Assembly: GCA_910583735.1 (NCBI GenBank)
Contig: CAJTXS010000031.1
Location: 1 to 16,191, forward strand
Direction: 5' to 3'
DNA from: an uncultured Christensenella sp.
GTDB lineage: Bacteria > Bacillota > Clostridia > Christensenellales > UBA3700
DNA: 16,191 bases
Shown: piece by piece, positions 1 to 7,047 of the stretch
Layout of the letters: each line of letters begins with the position of its first letter
Position numbering within the stretch: position 1 is the stretch's first letter
Program-made: the position numbers and the translations under genes
Notes under the pieces: model-generated
What the model was told of the DNA's origin: nothing
The model's input: the letters and a program-made list of their open reading frames with translations, nothing else
Databases searched by the model: none

Positions 1-17
1 GCACGGATTTTCCGTGC
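1..17 (+). terminator. Hairpin at left edge, probable terminator of a gene outside the window
   Basis: GCACGGA and TCCGTGC pair perfectly (7 bp) around a TTT loop, followed by TAATTTGCT. The same stem sequence recurs in the terminator after the first lipoprotein gene (4933-4959), which is followed by TTGCTTAAC. The window starts inside the structure, so the stem may be longer and the gene it serves is not visible. Confidence 0.55.
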
Positions 18-19
18 TA

Positions 20-110
20 ATTTGCTACATGGTTCCCCTCGTTTGCACCCCTCCGTAAAATGCTTTCGCATTTTCAAGGTACCGCTTGCAAAAAGTGTGA
101 TTTTTGCTCG
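20..110 (+). repeat. Interspersed repeat R2, copy A
   Basis: Bases 20-42 match bases 7430-7452 perfectly on the opposite strand (23 nt). The similarity continues through a hairpin AAAATGC-TTTC-GCATTTT (57-74), then CAAGG and the block GCTTGCAAAAAGTGTG (84-99). The inverted copy near 7363-7452 has the same stem with a different loop (TTAC). A shorter, more diverged copy lies at 6553-6600 and shares the 16-nt block exactly. No protein function is evident. A minus-strand reading frame of 67 codons crosses it but has no support as a gene. Confidence 0.7.
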
Positions 111-180
111 CTATTCCCCGCGGGGCATAGAGTTTAACCGCCAGACGCAACACAAGACGGACTAAAATTATATATAATCG

Positions 181-325
181 TAAATATGTTACCGTCTTGT
201 ATTGGCGGTTACTTGGAAAGGAAACCATCCATTATAAGGACGGTTTCCCCTCTTTTTATGCGCAAAATATGTAATAAGACTAATAAACACAGCGCGTAAA
301 ATTCACTCTTTCCGATATAAAAATA
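181..325 (+). repeat. Repeat R1, copy A: two-hairpin element
   Basis: This stretch aligns along most of its length with 6414-6550. It contains hairpin 1 (188-196 with 204-212, one T-T mismatch) and hairpin 2 (GAAACCATCC 221-230 with GGACGGTTTC 238-247, 7-nt loop), then a T-rich run and ATGCGC, and ends with the shared AGCGCGTAAAA. The second copy keeps both hairpins with paired changes, which suggests an RNA-level function such as a 3' end or terminator. Confidence 0.65.
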
Positions 326-534
326 CTTCGCTCTTAACCGCTTGTATTTTTCGCGGCGACGCCCCGCAAAAAGCGCCGTTTCTGCGCGCTTGACGATTAA
401 CAAGACGCACAGCTTAACCGTCCTACGCGCATTAATTAAGACATAAACAATATAAGATTATACTGTAAAATCCCCTGCCGTATATGCGATAAAATCAGAC
501 AATATATAAAATTACTGTATGCTAAATATATAAT
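326..534. other. Non-coding, hairpin-rich stretch before the ABC transporter
   Basis: I see no credible gene here. Two overlapping, mutually exclusive hairpins are visible: 347-372 (TTTTT, bulged C, GCGG pairing with CCGCAAAAA) and 371-391 (AAGCGC with GCGCTT). The last 120 bases are AT-rich and include TATAAT at 529-534 without a good -35 partner. A perfect GC palindrome, CCCCGCGGGG, lies just outside the stretch at 116-125. Confidence 0.4.
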
Positions 535-544
535 ATGGGGAGTC

Positions 545-572
545 TTGACTCCCCCCCCCGATATGATATACT
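545..572 (+). promoter_or_regulatory. Predicted promoter of the ABC transporter, with a C9 tract in the spacer
   Basis: A -35 box TTGACT (545-550) and a -10 box TATACT (567-572) are separated by 16 bases. Nine consecutive C residues (551-559) make up more than half of that spacer. The -35 also lies in a hairpin, GGGGAGT (537-543) pairing with ACTCCCC (548-554). A change in C-tract length would alter the spacing between the boxes. The assignment rests on sequence only. Confidence 0.5.
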
Positions 573-615
573 GTCAGCAAACAGGCGCCGAAGGCGATGT
601 ATAAGGGGTGAAGAA

Positions 616-2331
616 ATGGGAGAAATCAAAAAGCTGTGGCGCATAGCCGCAGTGTATCCTGCCAGATACATATTCCTTCTGATAGAGGGCTGCATTGTAT
701 CGCTGATGCTGATGGGCGCGGGTCTGATATACGGACTGCTCGTCAACATGGTGGCAGACGGCAAGCAACTGAGCGAGATAGCGATGTACTGCGGTCTGAG
801 CGTCGCATACATAGTAGTAGCATGTCTCATGCGCTGGCACAACAGATACCTGATGGACAAGTATGCTTCCGATGTGATAGCGCACTTCAGAAGCGCATAC
901 GTCGAGTCGCTGCTCAACGCGCCTTTCGGCAAGATAACCGAAGAGGGCATCGCAAGATATCTCAATAATCTGGAGAGCGACATAGAAAGAGTATGCAATA
1001 CGATCGTATACAATCTGCATCACTCTTTAGTCAACTGCGTAGCGGTAATCGGCTCCTTTATCACGATACTCACGCTCAATTACAAGATACTGCTGGCTAT
1101 GCTGGGCTTTGTAGTGCTTATGGCGATATTGCCGCTATTTATAAAGAAAAGACTGGACAACAGCATACTCAAGGTGTCGGAGAAGAAAAAGTCTTACGTA
1201 GACGTACTCAAAGAATATCTGTTGGGAATAGCTACGGTAAAGAACTTCTGCGCGGAAGAGAACGCCTCGGAAATCATTAACGCAAAGAATGCCGAGCTCA
1301 ACGCCTCGATGAGACGCAACGCCAAAATAGACAGCACGGCGGGCGGACTTGGCTGTATGATGCGCGAGCTGGCGGTAGTGTCGCTGATAGCGCTCACCTG
1401 CTACTTCGTATATACGGGCGAGGTGGCGATAGGCTCGGTTTTGACGGTCTTTTCCGTAGGCAACGCATTCTTCAGCGGAATACTGAGCGTATCGGCAGTG
1501 GTAACTTATCTGTTCAGCGTAGGATCTTTGCGCGATAGAGTATTCGAAATAATAGACCTCGAAAAAGTTAAACGGGGCAAAGACATGCGCTTTACAAGCG
1601 AAATTGCGGTAAGAGACGTATACTTTTCTTACCCCTCGCGCCCCGAGCCCATACTTAAAGGCTTAAGCATCTCCTTAAAGAAAAACAATAAGTATCTGAT
1701 ACTGGGTAAAAGCGGCAGCGGAAAATCCACCTTGCTAAAACTGCTGTCTGCCGAATACTTGCCAAGCAGCGGCGAGATTACAGTCGATAGCGCGCCGTAC
1801 TCCGACTATACGGAGAAGGATATCAGCGCCGCCGTATCGGTAAGCCGCCAGACGGGATATATATTCAAGCGCTCGCTTAAGGGCAATATCGACTTCCTCT
1901 CGGACGGAGACGAGCAAAAGTTGCAAGAGACTGTCTCTAAGTGCAAATTAGACGACTTTGTATTGAGACTGCCCGAAGGCAAAGACACCGTACTCGACGA
2001 GGAACTCAATCAAGTGTCGGGCGGAGAAAAGCTGCGCATCAACCTTGCAAGAGCGCTGTACAGGTACAGCGAGATACTGCTGCTCGACGAAGTGACCAGC
2101 GCGCTAGACAAGTCCACATCGGAAGACGTGGAAAACGCACTGCTGAATATCCCCGACAAGACTATAGTCAACGTATGCCATAAGTTTAACGACGAAACGC
2201 TGCCTTTGTACGACGGCATCTATATAATAGAGGACGGGAAATGCGTACTGGGCGGCAGCTTTGAACAGATAAAGGACAGTAAGCTGCTCGCCGCATACCG
2301 CAACGTGCCGAGCGGACAAGCCGCGGAGTAG
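616..2331 (+). CDS. ABC transporter half-transporter, fused permease and ATPase
   Basis: Exporter-type (ABCB/MsbA-like) protein of 571 residues, expected to dimerise in the membrane and expel an unknown substrate using ATP. The first 300 residues contain about six hydrophobic segments. The ATPase domain follows, with Walker A GKSGSGKST (about 364-372), Q-loop Gln412, signature VSGGEK (about 467-472), Walker B ILLLDE (about 487-492), D-loop SALD and a switch His near 522 in the motif NVCHK. The frame is open from an ATG at 535, but that ATG has no ribosome binding site and would translate the C tract. The ATG at 616 follows AAGGGGTG and is the likely start. The NERD gene begins 62 bases downstream on the same strand with no terminator between, so co-transcription is plausible. 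The substrate cannot be deduced. Confidence 0.9.
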   Translation: MGEIKKLWRIAAVYPARYIFLLIEGCIVSLMLMGAGLIYGLLVNMVADGKQLSEIAMYCGLSVAYIVVACLMRWHNRYLMDKYASDVIAHFRSAYVESLLNAPFGKITEEGIARYLNNLESDIERVCNTIVYNLHHSLVNCVAVIGSFITILTLNYKILLAMLGFVVLMAILPLFIKKRLDNSILKVSEKKKSYVDVLKEYLLGIATVKNFCAEENASEIINAKNAELNASMRRNAKIDSTAGGLGCMMRELAVVSLIALTCYFVYTGEVAIGSVLTVFSVGNAFFSGILSVSAVVTYLFSVGSLRDRVFEIIDLEKVKRGKDMRFTSEIAVRDVYFSYPSRPEPILKGLSISLKKNNKYLILGKSGSGKSTLLKLLSAEYLPSSGEITVDSAPYSDYTEKDISAAVSVSRQTGYIFKRSLKGNIDFLSDGDEQKLQETVSKCKLDDFVLRLPEGKDTVLDEELNQVSGGEKLRINLARALYRYSEILLLDEVTSALDKSTSEDVENALLNIPDKTIVNVCHKFNDETLPLYDGIYIIEDGKCVLGGSFEQIKDSKLLAAYRNVPSGQAAE

Positions 2332-2336
2332 GCGTA

Positions 2337-2383
2337 TTGACATTATCCTTATAAAGGGGTAGACTGTATATAGCACCTATATA
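2337..2383 (+). promoter_or_regulatory. Possible internal promoter with palindromic operator before the NERD gene
   Basis: TTGACA (2337-2342) and TAGACT (2360-2365) are spaced 17 bases apart. Immediately downstream, over the expected transcription start, lies a perfect inverted repeat: TATATAG (2367-2373), CAC, CTATATA (2377-2383). A repressor could bind there, or it could form a weak hairpin in the leader. The -10 box is only a moderate match. Confidence 0.35.
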
Positions 2384-2393
2384 AGAGGATAAC

Positions 2394-3161
2394 ATGACAT
2401 TATATATAGTAATAGGCTCGATAGTAGGCGTCTTTGTCCTGATATGCCTGCTTACCTTGCTGAGGATATATTTCCGCTCGGACAGCCGAAAAGGTAAAAA
2501 GGGCGACAAGACCGCCGCCGCTCTGCTCAAGAACTATATGCTGCGCGGCGACAAGCTCATCAACGATATCATATTGTACGACGACGATACAAAGTCTTCC
2601 GTACAGATAGACCATATCCTCTTCTCCACCCGCGGCATATACGTGATAGAGACTAAGAACTATTCGGGCAAAATATACGGCACGGACAAGCAGTCTATAT
2701 GGACGCATGTCTACGACGACAAGAAGCCGAATATGCAGTTCTACTCTCCCGTCAAGCAAAACGCGATACATATCGCAGCCGTCAAGAAGATACTTAGCAA
2801 TCCGCTGACTACTATATATAATATCGTAATATTCATGAACGGAGATATATCCGAAGTAAACTGCCGCTGCGTATATACTCCGCTTACAATCGCCAACTTC
2901 TTTAAGCTGCATACGGAAGTAAAATTGAGCTCCGCCGCGCGCGATAAGATGTACAACGAAATCAACGAGTACGCTCAGGAGAATCGGATATCCAAGAGAC
3001 AGCATATCAAGAATGTGGAAAAGACGCAGAAGCGACTGGATAACAGGATATGCCCTCGCTGCAAGGGACACCTCGTAAAGCGCGTGGGCAAGTACGGCGA
3101 ATTTTGGGGCTGCGAAAACTATCCCGACTGCCGCTTCGCAATGCGGATAAAAAAGCAGTAA
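2394..3161 (+). CDS. Membrane-anchored NERD-domain protein with C-terminal zinc ribbon
   Basis: Protein of 255 residues in three parts. Residues 1-27 are a hydrophobic N-terminal anchor followed by a basic stretch. Residues about 45-135 form a NERD (nuclease-related) domain containing QIDHI and GIYVIETKNYSG; Asp73, Glu86 and Lys88 fit the PD-(D/E)xK-like pattern of this family. Residues 219-250 form a topoisomerase-I-type zinc ribbon with Cys220, Cys223, Cys240 and Cys246. NERD proteins are predicted to process or bind nucleic acid, but most have no established role. The combination suggests a nucleic-acid-binding protein held at the membrane. AAGAGGA lies six bases before the ATG. It follows the ABC transporter in the same direction and may share its transcript, though it also has a possible promoter of its own. 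Confidence 0.85.
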   Translation: MTLYIVIGSIVGVFVLICLLTLLRIYFRSDSRKGKKGDKTAAALLKNYMLRGDKLINDIILYDDDTKSSVQIDHILFSTRGIYVIETKNYSGKIYGTDKQSIWTHVYDDKKPNMQFYSPVKQNAIHIAAVKKILSNPLTTIYNIVIFMNGDISEVNCRCVYTPLTIANFFKLHTEVKLSSAARDKMYNEINEYAQENRISKRQHIKNVEKTQKRLDNRICPRCKGHLVKRVGKYGEFWGCENYPDCRFAMRIKKQ

Positions 3162-3178
3162 GTTAATTAAAAAAATAA

Positions 3179-3200
3179 ATGCGGGAGTAAAATCCCGCAT
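3179..3200. terminator. Shared terminator between convergent genes
   Basis: ATGCGGGA (3179-3186) pairs with TCCCGCAT (3193-3200) around a GTAAAA loop. The plus side is followed by CTTTCATT. On the minus strand the stem is followed by an A/T run that reads as a good U tract. It therefore probably ends both the NERD gene (+) and the ACT-domain gene (-), most convincingly the latter. Confidence 0.7.
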
Positions 3201-3243
3201 CTTTCATTATAACAGCCGCCTAATATAATATGCCGCGCTCGTA

Positions 3244-3621
3244 CTAACGGCAAGACAGCTCCTCTATCTCATAGCCCGCGCTCTCAAGGCAGGCGCGCGC
3301 GGAAGCGATATCCTTTACGAGCACATAATCGGTATCGTAAGTCGACAGCGCAAAGACGGATATTTTGCAAGACGCCAGCGCATCCGAAATCGCAGATAAT
3401 ATCCCCACAAGCGAAAAGTCAAGCTCGCCCTTAATACGCATTGCTCTCCAACCGCTATCGACGCGCAGCGCAATATCAAGCGGCACGCTGCTCTCGCCGC
3501 ATACAAGCGATATTTCCCTGTCCGTACAGGCGGTAAAGTATATGCCGTCTATTGTCGAAAGGTCGGGCATACGGCTCAATTTACTTACCGAAAACTTATC
3601 CGATAAAATCTGTAAAGTCAT
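3244..3621 (-). CDS. ACT-domain protein
   Basis: Small protein of 125 residues resembling stand-alone ACT-domain proteins (ACT_7 type) of Bacillota. Its pattern is an N-terminal FSVSKL segment, then EISLVC, the block GWRAMRIKGELDFSLVGIL (about 57-75), SVFALSTYDTDYVLVK (about 88-103), and a C-terminal helix ending in AGYEI. ACT domains usually bind amino acids or other small ligands; the ligand here is unknown. The start is the ATG at 3621, which follows AAAGGAGC at good spacing; a longer reading frame upstream lacks such a site. The gene points towards the NERD gene and diverges from the first lipoprotein gene. Confidence 0.85.
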   Translation of the reverse strand: MTLQILSDKFSVSKLSRMPDLSTIDGIYFTACTDREISLVCGESSVPLDIALRVDSGWRAMRIKGELDFSLVGILSAISDALASCKISVFALSTYDTDYVLVKDIASARACLESAGYEIEELSCR

Positions 3622-3643
3622 ATACTTACGCTCCTTTAGCCAA

Positions 3644-3672
3644 ATTATAATACATTTTGCGCCATCTGTCAT
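3644..3672 (-). promoter_or_regulatory. Predicted promoter of the ACT-domain gene
   Basis: On the minus strand, ATGACA (3667-3672) and TATAAT (3644-3649) are separated by 17 bases and lie just upstream of the RBS. The promoter of the divergent lipoprotein gene begins only nine bases away, so the two could affect each other. Confidence 0.6.
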
Positions 3673-3680
3673 CAAAATAA

Positions 3681-3709
3681 TTAACATTAGCCGCCGTTTT
3701 GTCTATAAT
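3681..3709 (+). promoter_or_regulatory. Predicted promoter of lipoprotein gene 1
   Basis: TTAACA (3681-3686), a 17-base spacer and TATAAT (3704-3709). The same boxes and spacing occur before lipoprotein gene 2 (5139-5167), so the control region was duplicated with the gene. The RBS GAGGAGG follows at 3731-3737. Confidence 0.7.
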
Positions 3710-3743
3710 AAAAGCATCATTTTTATTTGCGAGGAGGAATGAA

Positions 3744-4901
3744 ATGAAACGCAAATCAACACTGCTTATCGCTGCTATTGTCGTAGTAATGATAGCCGCA
3801 ATATGCGCCGTTACGCTTACCGCCTGCGATAAGACGGATACGAAAGTAATAGACGAGTTCTATAAAAAGTTCGAAGGCTCGGGCAACTTCACAATTGATA
3901 TGTCTGTCTCACCTTTAGCTGTAATGTTTGTTACTATGAAAGTCGACGGAGATAAAGCATATACTCGCTTCGATATCGACGGAGAAATCGAAGAGGGTTA
4001 TGTCGAGACCGTCGACAATAAGGTATATGAGTATTATAAAGAGGGCGAGACTTGGTATAAGAATCCCGGTACATCATTGGATGATATCGAAGATGACGAC
4101 GAGAGCACCGCTATATCGATAAAGGGCGTCAAGAATATGCTCAGCGGCGAAAACTATGAGTACAGCAAGTCCGAAAAGCAGTTCGTACATAAAGACCCTG
4201 CTTCCGTAGAGTTCGGAACGCCCGAAGGATTAATCTTCAGTAAAGTCACAGTTAAGATCGAAGGCAGCAAGTGCAAAATCGGTCTTACTACCGCTATCGA
4301 AGGCATAAATGTAACTTATGTGCTCGCCATATACGATATCGGCGCCACATCCGTGACAATTCCTCAAGCCGAGGAAAGACATGACGGACAGGAAATAGAC
4401 GCGTTCTTCGATGCCATGATGCAAGTAAATAACTTCGAATTACTGTTGACCATGACCGACAGCGAAACAGGCGAAAGCGAAGTCGTCCGCTATCTTACCG
4501 ATGCGGATAAGTATCAGATGATCGATACCGCCGACAATTCGACCGAGTACTACTACGCGCAGCATGTAGGCAATTATTACATGCTGTATAAATACACCTT
4601 CGATGGCAGCAACTGGAAGAAAGAACAAGTAAGCGAATTCGATTTCATAATTAACGAAAACGAAACATACGAGATGTTATTCTCTTCCATGTACGAGTGG
4701 TCTGCGCAGGATAGAGTATATAAATTGGCGCAAGGACAATCCTTCTCTATCTTCGGCGGCGCGTATGAAATAACCGCAGCGACTTTGAGCTTCGACGGCA
4801 ACGACTGCGTCGTAGAGTTCTCTTGCGACGGTATCGACTTAGTAGCAAGGATCTGCAATCTTGGCAGCGTAGAAGTAACGCTTCCTACGATTAATAGCTA
4901 A
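3744..4901 (+). CDS. Putative lipoprotein 1, two-repeat family of unknown function
   Basis: Protein of 385 residues. A short basic start (MKRK) and a hydrophobic stretch lead to the lipobox L25-T26-A27-C28, so the mature protein should be lipid-anchored on the outer face of the membrane. The mature part appears to be two related halves. Each starts with an IDxF/FF helix and a NF strand, passes through a D-DK-Y block and a tyrosine-rich segment, and closes with a strand like IGATSVTIP (first half) or LGSVEVTLP (second half). The pattern recalls LolA/LppX-like beta-sheet lipoproteins, but I cannot confirm that. It is a clear paralog of the next gene, with stretches of identical DNA around the lipobox. 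The ATG at 3744 is chosen because GAGGAGG precedes it and the signal peptide then has normal length. Confidence 0.85.
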   Translation: MKRKSTLLIAAIVVVMIAAICAVTLTACDKTDTKVIDEFYKKFEGSGNFTIDMSVSPLAVMFVTMKVDGDKAYTRFDIDGEIEEGYVETVDNKVYEYYKEGETWYKNPGTSLDDIEDDDESTAISIKGVKNMLSGENYEYSKSEKQFVHKDPASVEFGTPEGLIFSKVTVKIEGSKCKIGLTTAIEGINVTYVLAIYDIGATSVTIPQAEERHDGQEIDAFFDAMMQVNNFELLLTMTDSETGESEVVRYLTDADKYQMIDTADNSTEYYYAQHVGNYYMLYKYTFDGSNWKKEQVSEFDFIINENETYEMLFSSMYEWSAQDRVYKLAQGQSFSIFGGAYEITAATLSFDGNDCVVEFSCDGIDLVARICNLGSVEVTLPTINS

Positions 4902-4978
4902 TCGAATATAGGCGCATAAGTCTTAACAGCCGATAAGCACGGAATCTTTCCGTGCTTATTTGCTTAACAATTCGATTA
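4899..4978 (+). terminator. Two-tier terminator after lipoprotein gene 1
   Basis: The inner hairpin has a 12-bp perfect stem, ATAAGCACGGAA (4933-4944) with TTCCGTGCTTAT (4948-4959), followed by TTGCTTAA. An outer 9-bp perfect inverted repeat, TAATCGAAT (4899-4907, including the stop codon) and ATTCGATTA (4970-4978), encloses it. The rest of the gap to the next promoter holds only a 6-bp hairpin (5070-5088). Confidence 0.65.
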
Positions 4979-5138
4979 GGGATACGGATATCAATGAGGA
5001 TTGACAGTATGCGTATCCCACCCATGCTATGAGCAAAGATATATACTCTACACAATCAGACAGCCTATCCGGTCATTGCTTTTGACCGCGCCACATTTTG
5101 CTCGGCGTTGTTAATTTATATCCATAGTATTAAAATAT

Positions 5139-5167
5139 TTAACATTTACCGAGCGATTAACTATAAT
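5139..5167 (+). promoter_or_regulatory. Predicted promoter of lipoprotein gene 2
   Basis: TTAACA (5139-5144), a 17-base spacer and TATAAT (5162-5167), the same architecture as for lipoprotein gene 1. It is followed by the RBS GGGGAGGA (5188-5195). Confidence 0.7.
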
Positions 5168-5200
5168 ATAAGTATCGATTTAATTGCGGGGAGGAATGAT

Positions 5201-6367
5201 ATGAAACGCAAATATAAGTTGATTATATCAGCTATAGCCATAGTAATGATAGCCGCAATATGCGTAGCAACGCTTGCCGCCTGCGATAAGACGGATACGA
5301 AAGCAATCGACGAGTTGTATGATAAACTGACGGGTACCGATAGCCTGACAATGGATATATCTATAGACTCTATGTCGATAACGATGAAAGTTGACGCAGA
5401 TAAAATATATACCTGCTACAGGTCGCAAAGCGGAACGCAAGAAAACTATACGGCAACAATCGAAGGTATGGTCTACTATTATTTTACGGACGGCGAAACT
5501 TGGTATAAAGACGAAGGCACGCCTATAGAAGAAATTGATGACGAATTAACCGCAATATCGGTAAAGAGCGTAAAAGATATGTTGCACGGCGAAAACTACG
5601 ATTACGACAAGTCGGAAAAGGCGTTCGTACATAAATCTCCTTCTTCCGTCGTATTCGGAACGCTCGAGGGCGTGACATTCTATAGCGTTAAGCTAAAGCT
5701 CGAAGACGCGGGATGCATAATCTCTCTTAATACCGCAATAGACGGCGTCGATACGACCGCTATCCTTACGCTATCCAATATCGGCTCGACGTCTGTGACT
5801 CTCCCCCAAGCCGAAACTATAACGGAAGATAACAGCGGCAGCGAAGATATCCATGACGGGACTGAGATAGACGATATTTTATCCGCCATGATTGCCGACA
5901 ATAATTACGAGACGCAGGTAATGTTAACTCTCGATGAACAGGAAGTCATCGACTTGCGTTATCTGTCCGACGGCGATAAGTATATGGAGATATCGCCTTA
6001 CTTCGACGACCCCGCTTACTATCACATCGAGGTCGAAGGGCAAACTGAAACCATTTACCAATATGTAAAGGTTGACGGAAATTATCAGAAATCCGAAGCT
6101 ATCGGCTTGGGCTTTCTCGTAGGATTAGACGACTTAACGGATATGCTCGACTATACAAAATACGAGTGGTCCGACGACGAGGGCGTGTATAAGTTAATCA
6201 GCGGTCAAAGTTTTTTGGTCCGCGGCTACAGTATCACCGCCGCCACCGTAATCGTCAACCCCGACGGAACGTGTTCGATAATGTTCAAGCGCACGGATAA
6301 GCACGTCGATTATTATATACAAGTAATCAACATCGGCGATACGCATGTGACATTGCCGACCGTATAA
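5201..6367 (+). CDS. Putative lipoprotein 2, paralog of lipoprotein 1
   Basis: Protein of 388 residues with the same layout as its neighbour: MKRK start, hydrophobic signal segment, lipobox L25-A26-A27-C28, then DKTDTK and two related halves ending in IGSTSVTLPQ and IGDTHVTLP. The first halves of the two paralogs are more alike than the second halves. The linker between halves is longer here (an acidic and serine-rich stretch near residue 210). It is expected to be anchored outside the cell; its ligand or partner is unknown. The start at 5201 follows a GGGGAGGA site, while upstream in-frame codons have no RBS and would disrupt the signal peptide. It has its own promoter, so it need not depend on transcription from lipoprotein gene 1. 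Confidence 0.85.
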   Translation: MKRKYKLIISAIAIVMIAAICVATLAACDKTDTKAIDELYDKLTGTDSLTMDISIDSMSITMKVDADKIYTCYRSQSGTQENYTATIEGMVYYYFTDGETWYKDEGTPIEEIDDELTAISVKSVKDMLHGENYDYDKSEKAFVHKSPSSVVFGTLEGVTFYSVKLKLEDAGCIISLNTAIDGVDTTAILTLSNIGSTSVTLPQAETITEDNSGSEDIHDGTEIDDILSAMIADNNYETQVMLTLDEQEVIDLRYLSDGDKYMEISPYFDDPAYYHIEVEGQTETIYQYVKVDGNYQKSEAIGLGFLVGLDDLTDMLDYTKYEWSDDEGVYKLISGQSFLVRGYSITAATVIVNPDGTCSIMFKRTDKHVDYYIQVINIGDTHVTLPTV

Positions 6368-6413
6368 TAACCGTCCGACGCAAACAAAACAGACGAAATA
6401 TTTTGTTATATTC

Positions 6414-6550
6414 GCAATTAGTTACCGCCTTATATCTGCGGTTAATTAGAAAGGAAGCCGTCCGTTGTGAGGATGGCTTCTTCTCTTATTATGCGCGGGA
6501 TATATGATATCACAAGTATAATCAGCGCGTAAAAATTGACCTATTCCATT
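6414..6550 (+). repeat. Repeat R1, copy B; likely 3' end of lipoprotein gene 2
   Basis: It aligns with 181-325. Hairpin 1 is ACCGC (6424-6428) with GCGGT (6438-6442). Hairpin 2 is GAAGCCGTCC (6454-6463) with GGATGGCTTC (6471-6480), followed by a T-rich run. Compared with copy A, one A-T pair has become G-C and an A-C mismatch has become G-T, so the pairing is maintained. It lies within 100 bases of the lipoprotein stop codon and could terminate that transcript. Confidence 0.65.
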
Positions 6551-6552
6551 AG

Positions 6553-6600
6553 TACATGCGCGCATTTCAGAGTTATGCTTGCAAAAAGTGTGCTCTTGCG
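6553..6600 (+). repeat. Diverged partial copy of repeat R2
   Basis: It shares GCTTGCAAAAAGTGTG (6577-6592) exactly with copy A (84-99) and has a similar GC-rich hairpin and TTTCA stretch just before it. The outer TTTGCTACATGG part of the element is absent. Confidence 0.5.
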
Positions 6601-6652
6601 CGCTCTATTGCTACTATCAAGAAGCGCTCTTTAACACTCCGCAAAGACAGAA

Positions 6653-6674
6653 AACGAAAACAACGGTTTTCGTT
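6653..6674. other. Isolated perfect hairpin
   Basis: AACGAAAAC (6653-6661) pairs with GTTTTCGTT (6666-6674) across a 4-base loop. There is no T tract on either side, so it is not an obvious terminator. It lies in non-coding DNA. Confidence 0.4.
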
Positions 6675-6815
6675 AACGTCACACCAAAAATTTCGAGCTA
6701 TATAAGAAGTACAGAGGGCGCGGCTCGTCTAACATAACGCAAAATATGCCGCCTGCGCGGTTAATACTCAATCACTTGCTTTTGTTGATTAATTAGTTGT
6801 TAACTTCTTATCCGA

Positions 6816-6991
6816 GGCAAGAGACAGTATGTCTTATGCCGAGATATTATTGCCTTACGGCAAACGACGTCCCGCAGGTCGGGAGAGCGACGCCGCATAC
6901 AAAATTTATGCGTGCGGCATCGGCGAGACGCCGTGAAGTTATTTATTACCGCTATCGCGGGTTGGATGCTGCCGTATAGCAGCTGCGGCAT
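6816..6991. other. Row of seven adjacent hairpins in non-coding DNA
   Basis: Local stems follow one another with few bases between them: 6816-6840 (GGCA, A-A mismatch, GAGACA with TGTCTT and TGCC), 6850-6863 (TTGCC-TTAC-GGCAA), 6870-6884 (TCCCG with CGGGA), 6892-6918 (GCCGCA with TGCGGC), 6921-6933 (CGGCG-AGA-CGCCG), 6949-6960 (CCGC-TATC-GCGG) and 6968-6983 (GCTGC with GCAGC). No convincing gene is present on either strand. The strand of any transcript is unknown. Confidence 0.35.
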
Positions 6992-7047
6992 TACTTAATA
7001 TCAGTCATACCGCTGTAGTTAATAAAAGCTATCTTCAGCCAAAGACA

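Noticed and set aside
535..615. Upstream ATG (535) as start of the ABC transporter
   Set aside because: No ribosome binding site precedes it, the added residues are an odd Pro/Arg-rich stretch encoded by the C tract and promoter, and the ATG at 616 has a good SD sequence.
6797..6991. Short ORFs of 60 and 63 codons on both strands
   Set aside because: No SD sequences, no protein-like composition, and they coincide with the hairpin row.
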